Notes under the pieces: generated by a model | What the model was told of the DNA's origin: nothing | What the model saw: only the letters and a program-made list of their open reading frames with translations | Database searches by the model: none | In this document: one piece after another, positions 52,461 through 61,055 of the stretch | How positions within the stretch are numbered: the first letter of the stretch is position 1 | Layout of the letters: each line of letters starts with the position of its first letter | Made by a program: the position numbers and the translations under genes | Assembly: GCA_964525015.1 (NCBI GenBank) | Contig: CAZGFY010000005.1 | Span: 1-64,000, forward strand | Length of the DNA stretch: 64,000 nt | From: RGIG3102 sp964525015 | GTDB taxonomy: Bacteria > Bacillota > Clostridia > Oscillospirales > Ruminococcaceae | Direction: 5' to 3'

Positions 52461-53606
52461 CTATCTTTTAACAAAATTTTCAACCCCTTGAATATCTTGG
52501 TCTTGGGCTATATCTATTATCCAAATTCCTGTACCATCTAAACTATATTCACCCGCAAGCGAAGATATATAATTTGTGTCTTCTTCAAGCAGAACACTAT
52601 CTGTTCTTGCCATAAATAGAATTTCACCATCGAATAACTCTAGTGGATTTTGAGTGTATCTTGAATAATCACTCGCTTTAAAAGACGCTAAATCAACACT
52701 AAATATAACATCAACATCTTCTTTACTTGCCACTTCTGTTAATTCTTTTGAAAATTCACTCATTTGATTTACTAATTCTTCTTCGCTCACTTTAAAATCC
52801 ATTCCAGCGAGATACCCTTGGTGTGGAATTTGATAATCATTAAAAAGAATTTCTTTAAATCCTAAATCTATCGCTTCTTCTACAATAGCCATTATATAAT
52901 CCCTAGTGTCTTCATTTGCAGGATTTGCCCACGCCTTACCCCCAGCTGAAAGTTCATTGTCAAGCCATCTTGAATCAGTGTTTAGATAAAAAATCGAAGT
53001 ATCTCTATTAATAACAGTGATTAGATTATCTTTAAAAACGCTAATTCCCCCAACTGCCTCTATTCCATTTTCAGCTAATGTGCTAATAACTAATTCGCCA
53101 TCAAGTATAATTTGATTTTTCGCTTCATTAGCATAATCATTTTCAAAATCAAAGTAGACATATCCTTGTGAATCCTTTACAGGTATTATACAATGAGTTA
53201 TATTTTTCGATTTTAATACATCCACTAAGCTTGCTAAAGCATCTTCATCTGTTAGCTGATTTACATTTGCATTGTAGTAAATTTTATTATCAACTTCTGG
53301 AAGTGTAATAGCTGTATCCTCATCTTCATTTTGTATATTAGGCTGTATTTCATCTGTTGTTTCATTTAATGAGTCTTCTTGCTGTGTTAGCTCTTGTTGA
53401 TTGTCTTTAGTATCTTCGCTAGTTCCCATTGAATCTAAAAAGTTTATGAACGGACCACTTATTAAAAATCCAACCCCAATTAAAAGCCCGATAGTTATAG
53501 CCCCTATAAAAACATTTTTAATAGTGCTTGAAGCTTTTTTACCTTTAGATGGATTCATACTATTTTTATATCTTTTAATTTTTACAGCTTTTTGTTTTTT
53601 CGCCAT
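52461..53606 (-). CDS. Membrane-anchored putative glycoside-hydrolase-like protein (DUF4015 type)
   Basis: 381 residues: a very basic cytoplasmic N-terminus (about 1-30), one membrane helix (about 31-53), an acidic Gln/Glu/Thr linker (about 54-105) and an extracellular TIM-barrel-like domain. The domain shows DSQGYVYFDFENDYA, GISVFKDNLITVIN, SRWLDNELSAGGKAWANPANEDTRDYIMAIVEEAIDLGFKEILFNDYQIP cut here only for reference by its parts RWLD, WANP and LGFKEILFNDYQIP. These resemble DUF4015/GH-like proteins of Clostridia, whose activity is unproven. It is the last gene of the RnfD/E/A-like unit, 18 bases after the RnfA homologue. Confidence 0.72.
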   Translation of the reverse strand: MAKKQKAVKIKRYKNSMNPSKGKKASSTIKNVFIGAITIGLLIGVGFLISGPFINFLDSMGTSEDTKDNQQELTQQEDSLNETTDEIQPNIQNEDEDTAITLPEVDNKIYYNANVNQLTDEDALASLVDVLKSKNITHCIIPVKDSQGYVYFDFENDYANEAKNQIILDGELVISTLAENGIEAVGGISVFKDNLITVINRDTSIFYLNTDSRWLDNELSAGGKAWANPANEDTRDYIMAIVEEAIDLGFKEILFNDYQIPHQGYLAGMDFKVSEEELVNQMSEFSKELTEVASKEDVDVIFSVDLASFKASDYSRYTQNPLELFDGEILFMARTDSVLLEEDTNYISSLAGEYSLDGTGIWIIDIAQDQDIQGVENFVKR

Positions 53607-53624
53607 TATACAATCTCCATTTCA

Positions 53625-54236
53625 TTATAAAATAAAACCATCGCCTGTTATACCATATATTGCAAGTGCTATTATTGCAATATAAATTAAATCTATCGAA
53701 ATTCCCCTAAAAGATTCTGGAACTTTATCTCTTTGAATTCTCATTTCTTTTTCTCCGATTAATAGTAGTGCTAAAAGATAACCTAAACTACTTCCAATTC
53801 CAAATGCAATTGCTTGATAAAAGTTAAAATTTTGAGAATTAATTAATAAAATTGTTCCAACAATTGCAGAGTTTATACTAGCAGAAGTCAGCGAAGATAT
53901 TATTGCTGCAAATTTTCTTCTTTGTATAAAATTTGCTAAAATAAAAACTGTACTTAGATAGCTAATCGCACAAGATACAACTATCATTACCGGCATAACA
54001 AATAATCTGTATGCCACAAGTGGCGTTGAATCTATAAGTGGCATTAATAGATACACAAGACAAATAGCCATCGTTTGAAAAAAGAAAAGAGATAGGCAAA
54101 AATAAAATGTGCTCTTTCTTTCATCTCTTAGCATTCTAAGGCCTTCTGAAACGCCTAGTCCTCGTGCAAAAATTGCATTTTGAGCAGTCATTGCCATAAG
54201 TGTGATAATGAAGAAATCTAAAATCATTGAAAGCAT
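53625..54236 (-). CDS. RnfA-like membrane protein lacking both cluster cysteines
   Basis: 203 residues, six membrane segments. It aligns over its length with RnfA/NqrE, most clearly at the C-terminus (VPESFRGISIDLIYIAII versus VPAPFRGNAIALI in E. coli RnfA). In RnfA, Cys in LGLCP and Cys in TTNCAVLG are cluster ligands. Here the equivalents are Ser30 (LGVSEG) and Ser123 (SINSAIVG), so no [2Fe-2S] centre can be built in the usual way. Its ATG overlaps the RnfE-like stop (TAATG), with GGAGGTG upstream. Topology is intact, so a conserved membrane role other than electron transfer is likely. Confidence 0.78.
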   Translation of the reverse strand: MLSMILDFFIITLMAMTAQNAIFARGLGVSEGLRMLRDERKSTFYFCLSLFFFQTMAICLVYLLMPLIDSTPLVAYRLFVMPVMIVVSCAISYLSTVFILANFIQRRKFAAIISSLTSASINSAIVGTILLINSQNFNFYQAIAFGIGSSLGYLLALLLIGEKEMRIQRDKVPESFRGISIDLIYIAIIALAIYGITGDGFIL

Positions 54237-54883
54237 TAATCAGCACCTCCTAAAGTTAAAATTTTATCTTTATGCTTTTTAACATATGAGGTCCATATCG
54301 CACTAATAACTGCAACTATTAAAAATCCGCCAAAACTTTCACTTGCCATTGGCAAAAGGGACACATTTAGTATTTTAATATTAAAAACAGTGCCAAATGC
54401 TAGAATTTCTCGAGCTACACCTGTTAGCATACAAGCAGCGATAAAGCCTGTTGTATTTCGAAATCCATTAATTATTGAATATAAAAATGACTCTTTTCTA
54501 GTTTTTTCAAAATTCTTAACTATTAATGGGTCTACTATTAATATTGGCAGGTATATTGAAAGTAACAATATATCTGAGCCAAAAATCATAAATAAAAAAT
54601 AATACACAGCGCCAAAAATCAGCGCCGAAGTTAATGGATAAAAAAATGTTTTAAATGGAACACTCATTCGTCTAGTTATAAAAGATGTAACCACCCTAGT
54701 TGGAGTTAATAGCATTAAAACTGCAACAGATAACATAAGGCTGTTTTTCGCAGTTGTTGCAGCTACTACTATCGGTGCTAATGCAAGCCCTTTAATAAAA
54801 ACTGGATTTGATAAAAACACCTTTCTTCTTCTAGTGTAATCATCCCAGTTTTTATTTGCAAGGAGAATATTTTTTTGTTTCAT
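54236..54883 (-). CDS. RnfE-like membrane protein lacking both cluster cysteines
   Basis: 215 residues. It aligns with RnfE/NqrD: NPVFIKGLALAP against NSALVQLLGLCP, YLPILIVDPLIV against FIPLIVTNCIVV, and TGVAREILAFGTVF against GSLREIIGNGTLF. The two cysteine ligands of the family are replaced by Ala36 and Pro119. A basic N-terminus (NWDDYTRRRK) lies in the cytoplasm. It is 3 bases after the RnfD homologue and overlaps the RnfA homologue by one base. RnfA and RnfE normally form an inverted pair around one Fe-S cluster; here both partners lost the ligands together. Confidence 0.75.
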   Translation of the reverse strand: MKQKNILLANKNWDDYTRRRKVFLSNPVFIKGLALAPIVVAATTAKNSLMLSVAVLMLLTPTRVVTSFITRRMSVPFKTFFYPLTSALIFGAVYYFLFMIFGSDILLLSIYLPILIVDPLIVKNFEKTRKESFLYSIINGFRNTTGFIAACMLTGVAREILAFGTVFNIKILNVSLLPMASESFGGFLIVAVISAIWTSYVKKHKDKILTLGGAD

Positions 54884-54886
54884 AAT

Positions 54887-56509
54887 TTAGTTTTCTCCTT
54901 CGCTTTTTTCATTTTCTTTATTTGGTGATTTTTTCGCTCTTGGTTTTTTAGTTTTTTGTATATTTTCGCCTTCACCCTTTGATTTTTTTGCCATTGGTTT
55001 TTCTATATTTATGCCTTTATCCTTTGGTTTTTTCGTTCGTGGCTTTCTAGTTTTTTCTGTATTACCGCCTTCAGTTTTAGGTTTTTGTGCTCTTGGTTTC
55101 TTCGGTTTTTCCATGCTTTCATTTTCAATTTTAGGCTTTGAATGTTTTCTCATTTTTTCAAATTCTTGTGCTAATGGCTTTAGGTTTTCCTTTTTAGTTT
55201 GGCTAGATTTAGTTTTTGCCTTTCTAGTTTCCTCTAAAAGCTCTTGCAAACTAAATGTTTGAGTTGAGAAAATAACTTCGTCGATATCATCTTCTGCTTT
55301 GCTAATTAAGTCAATTGGGAATTGCTTTCCTTGTGGCTCTTCCTTTTTAATTTCTTTAACTTCACTTTGTGATATTTCTTTAGTTTCTTCTTTTTTAATT
55401 TCTTCTTTAACTTCTTTTTTAATTTTTAATGGCTCTTCTTTAGTTTGTGGCGCTTTTATATCCTTTGGTGCATCTTTTACTAATTCTTTTTTCTCTATAT
55501 CCTCTGCTACTTCTTTTTTTAATTCAGCTTTTGATTCTTGCTTTTTCACACTTTTTGAAGCAGATTTCTTATCTTTAATAAATAATCCTGCAATAGCTAC
55601 ACTTTCCTCAATCGCTCTTTGCATAGCATTTAAAATTAATATTGCAAAGCAAACGCCGATTTCATATGCTCCATAATATGTGAAAATTACGCCAAGAGCA
55701 CCTGCTAACACCCCATAAACAATCTGTGCTGATTTTGTGTTTGGCGTTAGTGCTGGCTCACTTATAACAAAAAATGCATAAAAAACGCATCCGCCTGTTA
55801 AAACTTCTAAAATAAGATTGTCCATTAAGGATATTCCATAAATCCTAGGAAATATTAGCGCAAATATAATATAAGTCGCTAAATATGCAACTGGAATAGT
55901 GAATGAAATTCTTTTAGTTACCATTAAATAAATTCCAATTGCTATGATAACTAAAACAAATGATGTCCCCATAGCTGAGGCATAATTTCCTAAAAGCAAA
56001 TCTAAAAGCGAAACATTTGGAAGTCCACCTTGTTTTATAACTGTTGTATGGGTTGCAAAGTCGACAGCTTCACCTGAAAAAAATGAAACTGTTGTAAACG
56101 GCGAAACAACCTTGAAAACTTCTTCCGTCCAGTTTACCGCTGCAAGGCAGATAGCAAGTGCTGGCAAACTAAATGGATATGCACCATTGCCACCAAATGC
56201 ATGTTTTCCTATAAAAACAGTTACTGAAATCGTTACAACAACTATATGAATAGGCACACTAACAGGGAGCATTAAAACAAATACTAATGCTGCTAGAATA
56301 CTACTTTTATCCGAAGTATCAAGTTCAGTATTGAAAATCATCGATGCCAAAACATCAATAACCCTTGCCGTTAAAAGCCCTATAATTGAAAGCAGTATAA
56401 CCCTTGGGCCAAACATAATGCTCGAAACAACAATTAAAGGGATAACAGCAATTACCATTGCATCATAATGTTTATGCTGTGTGTCTTGTTTAATTATTTT
56501 TGTATTCAT
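54887..56509 (-). CDS. RnfD/NqrB-like membrane protein with a long Lys/Glu-rich tail
   Basis: 540 residues. Residues 1-310 are an RnfD-like membrane domain: GKHAFGGNGAYPFSLPALA (canonical KxxFGGxGxNxFNPA), LLDLLLGNYASAMG, FFVISEPALTPNT and GAYEIGVCFAILILNAM. Where RnfD carries the flavinylated SGAT, this protein has AVDFATHTT: the Ala-Thr152/153 pair remains but Ser and Gly are changed. Residues 311-540 are cytoplasmic, rich in Lys and Glu, with degenerate about 18-residue repeats at the end (KPRAQKPK, KPRTKKPK, KPRAKKS). Canonical RnfD is near 320 residues and has no such tail. It heads a unit with RnfE-like, RnfA-like and GH-like genes. Confidence 0.8.
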   Translation of the reverse strand: MNTKIIKQDTQHKHYDAMVIAVIPLIVVSSIMFGPRVILLSIIGLLTARVIDVLASMIFNTELDTSDKSSILAALVFVLMLPVSVPIHIVVVTISVTVFIGKHAFGGNGAYPFSLPALAICLAAVNWTEEVFKVVSPFTTVSFFSGEAVDFATHTTVIKQGGLPNVSLLDLLLGNYASAMGTSFVLVIIAIGIYLMVTKRISFTIPVAYLATYIIFALIFPRIYGISLMDNLILEVLTGGCVFYAFFVISEPALTPNTKSAQIVYGVLAGALGVIFTYYGAYEIGVCFAILILNAMQRAIEESVAIAGLFIKDKKSASKSVKKQESKAELKKEVAEDIEKKELVKDAPKDIKAPQTKEEPLKIKKEVKEEIKKEETKEISQSEVKEIKKEEPQGKQFPIDLISKAEDDIDEVIFSTQTFSLQELLEETRKAKTKSSQTKKENLKPLAQEFEKMRKHSKPKIENESMEKPKKPRAQKPKTEGGNTEKTRKPRTKKPKDKGINIEKPMAKKSKGEGENIQKTKKPRAKKSPNKENEKSEGEN

Positions 56510-56544
56510 TTATAAATCCATTCCTTATTCTGAGTTTTGTGTGT

Positions 56545-56600
56545 TCTGCCACAGATAGTTTTAAAGTGGCAAATTTTCACTAATTATTTTAGTGAAATAT
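56545..56600 (-). promoter_or_regulatory. Two small hairpins in the rpe-rnfD-like gap
   Basis: TGCCAC/GTGGCA (about 56549-56573) and TTTCACTAA/TTAGTGAAA (about 56576-56598) are consecutive stem-loops without a clear U-run between rpe and the RnfD-like gene; they may be a leader or processing element. Confidence 0.35.
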
Positions 56601-56642
56601 ATAAAACTCTTAGTTTGAATTTTTTCAAACTTATTTTTAAAT

Positions 56643-57284
56643 TTATTTAATAGACTCTATTGCCTTTTTTATATCATCACTTTGAAAAACATAGCTTCCA
56701 GCAACTAGCATATCAGCCCCAGCCTCTTTGCAAATTTTAGCCGTTTCATTATTTATACCGCCATCAACTTCAATGATTAAGTCTTGTAAATTTAATTTAT
56801 CTTTTTCTAATTTCAATGCTTTTATTTTATCAACTGCACACGGCATAAAGCTCTGCCCACCAAACCCAGGCTCAACTGACATTATTAAAACTAAATCAAT
56901 ATCATGTAAATACTCAAAAACTTCTCTTATATCTGTTTTTGGTTTTATAACAAGGCCTGATTTTTTTCCTGATTTTTTAATTAACTCTAAAGTTGTTTTA
57001 ACATCGCTCTGGCTTTCTATATGAAAAGAGATTAAATCAGCCCCTGCTTTTGCAAACTCTTCCACATATAAATGCGGTTTTACCATCATTAAGTGAACAT
57101 CAAAAAAAGCATCACTCACTTTTCTTAATGATTTCACAACTGGAATTCCAATTGAAATATTCGGAACAAAAACTCCGTCCATAACGTCTATATGCAGGGC
57201 ATCTGCCCCATTATCTATAACTAATTTGCAATCTCTTTCAAGATTTGCAAAATCTGCTGAAAGTATTGATGGTGCTATCTTCAT
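56643..57284 (-). CDS. rpe: Ribulose-phosphate 3-epimerase
   Basis: 213 residues. Metal-binding and catalytic blocks HIDVMDGVFVPNIS, FDVHLMM, MSVEPGFGGQSFM and IEVDGGI are intact. It interconverts ribulose-5-phosphate and xylulose-5-phosphate in the pentose phosphate pathway. In many Bacillota rpe follows rsgA; here the upstream gene is instead an uncharacterised membrane protein beyond a terminator. Confidence 0.96.
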   Translation of the reverse strand: MKIAPSILSADFANLERDCKLVIDNGADALHIDVMDGVFVPNISIGIPVVKSLRKVSDAFFDVHLMMVKPHLYVEEFAKAGADLISFHIESQSDVKTTLELIKKSGKKSGLVIKPKTDIREVFEYLHDIDLVLIMSVEPGFGGQSFMPCAVDKIKALKLEKDKLNLQDLIIEVDGGINNETAKICKEAGADMLVAGSYVFQSDDIKKAIESIK

Positions 57285-57403
57285 TTTACTCTTTGCCTTC
57301 CTTTTAATATCTTATCTATATATTATCTTATTATTATACATTTTTCTTACTTAAAAATCAAATAAATAGCTAAATTTTCATAAATTTTTTATTTTATTTT
57401 GAA

Positions 57404-57440
57404 TAAAAATAAAAACGGAACTATCAATTTTGATAGTTCC
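57404..57440 (-). terminator. Terminator overlapping the end of the 57424 gene
   Basis: GGAACTATCA and TGATAGTTCC pair around AAAT, with the stop codon inside the hairpin, followed on the minus strand by a U-rich tract. Confidence 0.85.
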
Positions 57441-58548
57441 ATTTTGTGTTGTAATTCAAATTATCATTTTTAATATATAATTTAATTTCGTTTTTGGTGT
57501 CTATATATTTAAAATGGGCTGTTTCAATAATAGGCTCTTGAAAGTTTTGGCTAGCAATTTCTTCTACAAATAAATCTGTCCATTTTTCTGGGTTATCGCT
57601 TTTAATAAGGGTGTTGTAGGCATTTACTTTTTGCTTTTTTTGAGAGGTTAAAAGCCTTATGATTATCATAGGAAGATACACAGCACTCGCTAGCATTAAA
57701 AAATTCCCAACCCCTTCTTGGCCATCTGCAAATCTAAAATAATATCCTAAAATAAAGGTGAACAAGGCTACACTTACTAATCCAGAAATATAGTATTTAT
57801 TATTTCCCATAATATATTTTTTTGCAATTTGTTTGTTTTGAGAAAATATTTTTTCTTTTAATTTTCTAGTTTTCCTATCATCTGTTATCTCCCAAGGGTC
57901 AGTTTGTTTAATATCATTATAGGATAATTTTCTATCATTTCTAAAAACATTATGCAGTTTAATTGCAATAGCAGTTGCAAAAATGCTCACTGCAATCATA
58001 TATAATCCATAAACATACATTCTTAATAAAATCTGAGGAATAAAGCTAAATATAACGGTATCTAGATTAAGAAAACTTAGCACAATAAATAAAATTGATA
58101 AAACAGCCGTTAAAATTTGAACTCCAAATCCAATTAAAATAGACTCTGTATCCATTTTCGAAATATCCACCACTTTTTTAACATTCTTAAAAAACACAAG
58201 TGAAATAATAACGCTTTCGATTTTAAAAAGCGGAGTGTTTATAAGGGAAATTATCGGATTAATAACATTGCTACTTTGACTGCTAGTTAAAAAATATCCC
58301 ATCCCCATAGATGTAATTAATAAAACAGCAAAAATAAGCATCATCGGAACAATCATTATCATAACAGCTGCTCCTTTTTGCTTTTCATTTTTAACAAGTG
58401 AGAAACAAACACTTAGTTGTTCGTATAATGATTTAGAAAAACCAAGAATAGAGCCTACTAATAAAATGTTGGATGCAAGGCTATTCATATTATCTCCGGC
58501 ACCAATCACAGTGTCGATTGCATTTGAAAATATACTTAGATGTATCAT
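57424..58548 (-). CDS. Polytopic membrane protein of unknown family
   Basis: 374 residues, about seven membrane segments (for example 57-85, 108-122, 140-165, 172-197, 253-270, 280-305) with a charged cytoplasmic loop at about 205-240 and a soluble C-terminus (about 315-374). A highly polar segment KNEKQKGAAVMIMIVPM sits near residue 53. I do not recognise the family. It is 22 bases downstream of the YfhO-like gene and probably co-transcribed with it. Confidence 0.6.
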   Translation of the reverse strand: MIHLSIFSNAIDTVIGAGDNMNSLASNILLVGSILGFSKSLYEQLSVCFSLVKNEKQKGAAVMIMIVPMMLIFAVLLITSMGMGYFLTSSQSSNVINPIISLINTPLFKIESVIISLVFFKNVKKVVDISKMDTESILIGFGVQILTAVLSILFIVLSFLNLDTVIFSFIPQILLRMYVYGLYMIAVSIFATAIAIKLHNVFRNDRKLSYNDIKQTDPWEITDDRKTRKLKEKIFSQNKQIAKKYIMGNNKYYISGLVSVALFTFILGYYFRFADGQEGVGNFLMLASAVYLPMIIIRLLTSQKKQKVNAYNTLIKSDNPEKWTDLFVEEIASQNFQEPIIETAHFKYIDTKNEIKLYIKNDNLNYNTKWNYQN

Positions 58549-58570
58549 TTAATCTCCTAAAATATTTAGT

Positions 58571-61051
58571 TCATTTATATTTTTTAATATATATAATAGT
58601 TAATGGTAAGAAAATAGCTGAAATCACACTGCCTTCAAAAAGTCCAATCGGTGAAAATGAAAGCTCAACAAAGTTTTCTCCTTTATTTAAGTTTGCTGAT
58701 AAAAACGTGTTTAAATAGGCCGTGGTTTCAACTTTTTCTCCATTAATTTTTATCTCCCAGCCTTTATCATATGGAATTGAAGTGTATAAAAATCCGTTTG
58801 TATCAGCTGTTATAACAGCTGATATATCAGTTCCATCTATATTTAAATCAGTTGTGTTTTTATTTATATTTTCGGTTATCACTTTTAGCAGTTCTTCATT
58901 CACTATGCAAAAAACTGCCGAATTAATCTTAATTTCATTAGAATTAAAAACAAGCTTTACATCTATTTTATCACCTTGTAAATATTCGCCAATATATACA
59001 CTACCTTCACTTGGCGTATGCTCAGAAGTGGGTGTGTAGATATTATCATTTATATATAAAGTGTAGTACTGGTAGCTTGCTAAATTCAAATAAACATCTC
59101 CTGATTTTTCAAGATTTAAGCTATACTCTAAAACAATATTTTCATTTGATTTAAATTGATTTTCACTTATTTTTTCGCCAGTGTAGGAAACTAAACTTAA
59201 ATCAAAAATTTTTAATACATCATCTTGGTAAGGATAGATTGATTTTAAAATATTCTCACTATTTTCAAATGCATTTGAAGTTAAACTAGTGTTAAAATCT
59301 CCACTAGCAAAAGAAATCAAATTCAATGTGTATGGATTTTGATGCAAGTTTATTCCATTTTGAGAAAAAACATTTGGGTAAAAGCTTGCCGTGTTTCCTT
59401 TATTGATTTCGTATTTTATGCTGAATAAAGCATTGGTAATCGGATTCTTTCCATAATAGCTATTCCAAAAATAACTTTGTGGATTCCCTAGCGATTTCAG
59501 CGTTTGATTTATGCTATCTTTAAAAACTGAGCTATAGTGAGTTATACCTTTATAATTAAACTCTATTGCATCATTTTTACTTCTTTCAAAATCTTTTTCA
59601 GCTCGATAAAAGCTATCATCTTTTTCCATTTCTTCAACCACTATTGAAAGTGATTTGTGATAATTAGAGTAGGTTTCTTCATTTTCATATCTAAACTGAT
59701 TATCCAGCCCTTTTACTTGGCTATACCCATTAAAAACAAGCTCAAAAATCAATACTATAAATAATAAAATATTGGCTTTTTTAATCTTATTAACATTTAA
59801 TAAGATTAAAGCATAAATAAGGACTAAAACTCGATTTATAGCAATTAAATTTTGATTATCTATTAGTGTGCAAATTATAAAAACAATTACTACTGCTATT
59901 AAAAATGATTGATTTAGTTTATTCTGTTTAATGTTAAAAAATGATTTTGCCCCAATATATAAAAGAAAAAATCCAAACACAAATGCGTGCCTTGCAGGAA
60001 ACCAGGACGGATGAGAAAATAAATGCCAAAATTCTATAAGTGGCATAACATTAAAGCTTAAAATAAAGAAAACAATCATTAATGCTGATGCAATTTTCTC
60101 TTTTAATTTTATATTAGAATTTATAAAAAATGAAATAGTAAACCCAATTGCTAGTATCGAAATATAAACACTCGCCGTGCCAGTGTCAGTTATGCTATCA
60201 TAATATCCTGATAGAAAATTCGGAAATAGTAAAGATAGTGAAAAATCGAATAAATTATCACTTCCAACATTGTAGCTAAGCCTATTTTCTAATAGGGATA
60301 AAAAGCTTGGCAAAATTAAAATCATCGACATTCCTGCAACTAAAATAGTTGAAACTAGGCAGATTATCGCTTTTTTTAAAATCTTATCTTTTAAAACTGC
60401 ATCTTCGATAAAAACTCTATAAGCAAAATAAATCACGCTAAAAATATACACCATATACGATGTGTAATAATTAGATAAAACTAAAGCTAAAAATGAAAAT
60501 ATTAAAAGAGTTGGCTTTTTATCTTCTAAAATCCTATCTATTCCTATTAAAACTATCGGCAAAAAAATAACCCCATCAATCCACATAAGGCATAATGAGT
60601 AATCAAAAACATAGCTTGATAAACTATAACAAATCGAAAATAAAATAAATCTATAATCCCAAAATTTAAATCTGCTTTTTAAAAATAAACTAAAGGTAAG
60701 GCTTGCAATACCAATCTTTAAAGCAGTTATAAAAAAGAGAACATAATGAAAATTTTCTGATTTAAAAAGCAAAAATATAATATTAAAAGGGCTACTTAAA
60801 TAATAGCTAAATAGAGATATATTTTCCGTTCCCATTGATTTATTCCAAGAAAACAAGATATTCGCTTCATCACTTAAATCTCTTAACGAATTAAAAAAAG
60901 CCGAATACTGCTCATTCATATCCATAATTAAAAGGCTCTTATCTCCAAAAGGAGCAAAGCCAAATAACATAAATACTATAATACTTATAAAAAAAGCAAT
61001 AAAAAAGGATAGGTTTAATATTCTAAACGATTTTTTATCTAGGTTTTTCAT
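58571..61051 (-). CDS. YfhO family membrane protein
   Basis: 826 residues. The start with FAPFGDKSLLIMDMNEQYSAFFNSL, a dozen membrane segments over the first about 440 residues, a large extracellular region (about 450-800) and a final membrane helix followed by KKYK match YfhO-type proteins. They resemble GT-C glycosyltransferases (Asp in MDMNEQY at the expected loop) and are linked to lipoteichoic acid or glycolipid modification in Listeria and Bacillus. It lies 4 bases after dinB and upstream of the unknown membrane protein. Confidence 0.85.
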   Translation of the reverse strand: MKNLDKKSFRILNLSFFIAFFISIIVFMLFGFAPFGDKSLLIMDMNEQYSAFFNSLRDLSDEANILFSWNKSMGTENISLFSYYLSSPFNIIFLLFKSENFHYVLFFITALKIGIASLTFSLFLKSRFKFWDYRFILFSICYSLSSYVFDYSLCLMWIDGVIFLPIVLIGIDRILEDKKPTLLIFSFLALVLSNYYTSYMVYIFSVIYFAYRVFIEDAVLKDKILKKAIICLVSTILVAGMSMILILPSFLSLLENRLSYNVGSDNLFDFSLSLLFPNFLSGYYDSITDTGTASVYISILAIGFTISFFINSNIKLKEKIASALMIVFFILSFNVMPLIEFWHLFSHPSWFPARHAFVFGFFLLYIGAKSFFNIKQNKLNQSFLIAVVIVFIICTLIDNQNLIAINRVLVLIYALILLNVNKIKKANILLFIVLIFELVFNGYSQVKGLDNQFRYENEETYSNYHKSLSIVVEEMEKDDSFYRAEKDFERSKNDAIEFNYKGITHYSSVFKDSINQTLKSLGNPQSYFWNSYYGKNPITNALFSIKYEINKGNTASFYPNVFSQNGINLHQNPYTLNLISFASGDFNTSLTSNAFENSENILKSIYPYQDDVLKIFDLSLVSYTGEKISENQFKSNENIVLEYSLNLEKSGDVYLNLASYQYYTLYINDNIYTPTSEHTPSEGSVYIGEYLQGDKIDVKLVFNSNEIKINSAVFCIVNEELLKVITENINKNTTDLNIDGTDISAVITADTNGFLYTSIPYDKGWEIKINGEKVETTAYLNTFLSANLNKGENFVELSFSPIGLFEGSVISAIFLPLTIIYIKKYK

Positions 61052-61055
61052 TAAA

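Noticed and set aside
55011..55676. Plus-strand open frames of 83 and 125 residues across the RnfD-like tail
   Set aside because: They mirror the Lys/Glu-rich repeats on the other strand (giving Phe/Ser/Leu-rich products) and lack start signals.
53625..56509. Ordinary Rnf complex operon
   Set aside because: rnfB, rnfC and rnfG are not adjacent and all four cluster cysteines are replaced.
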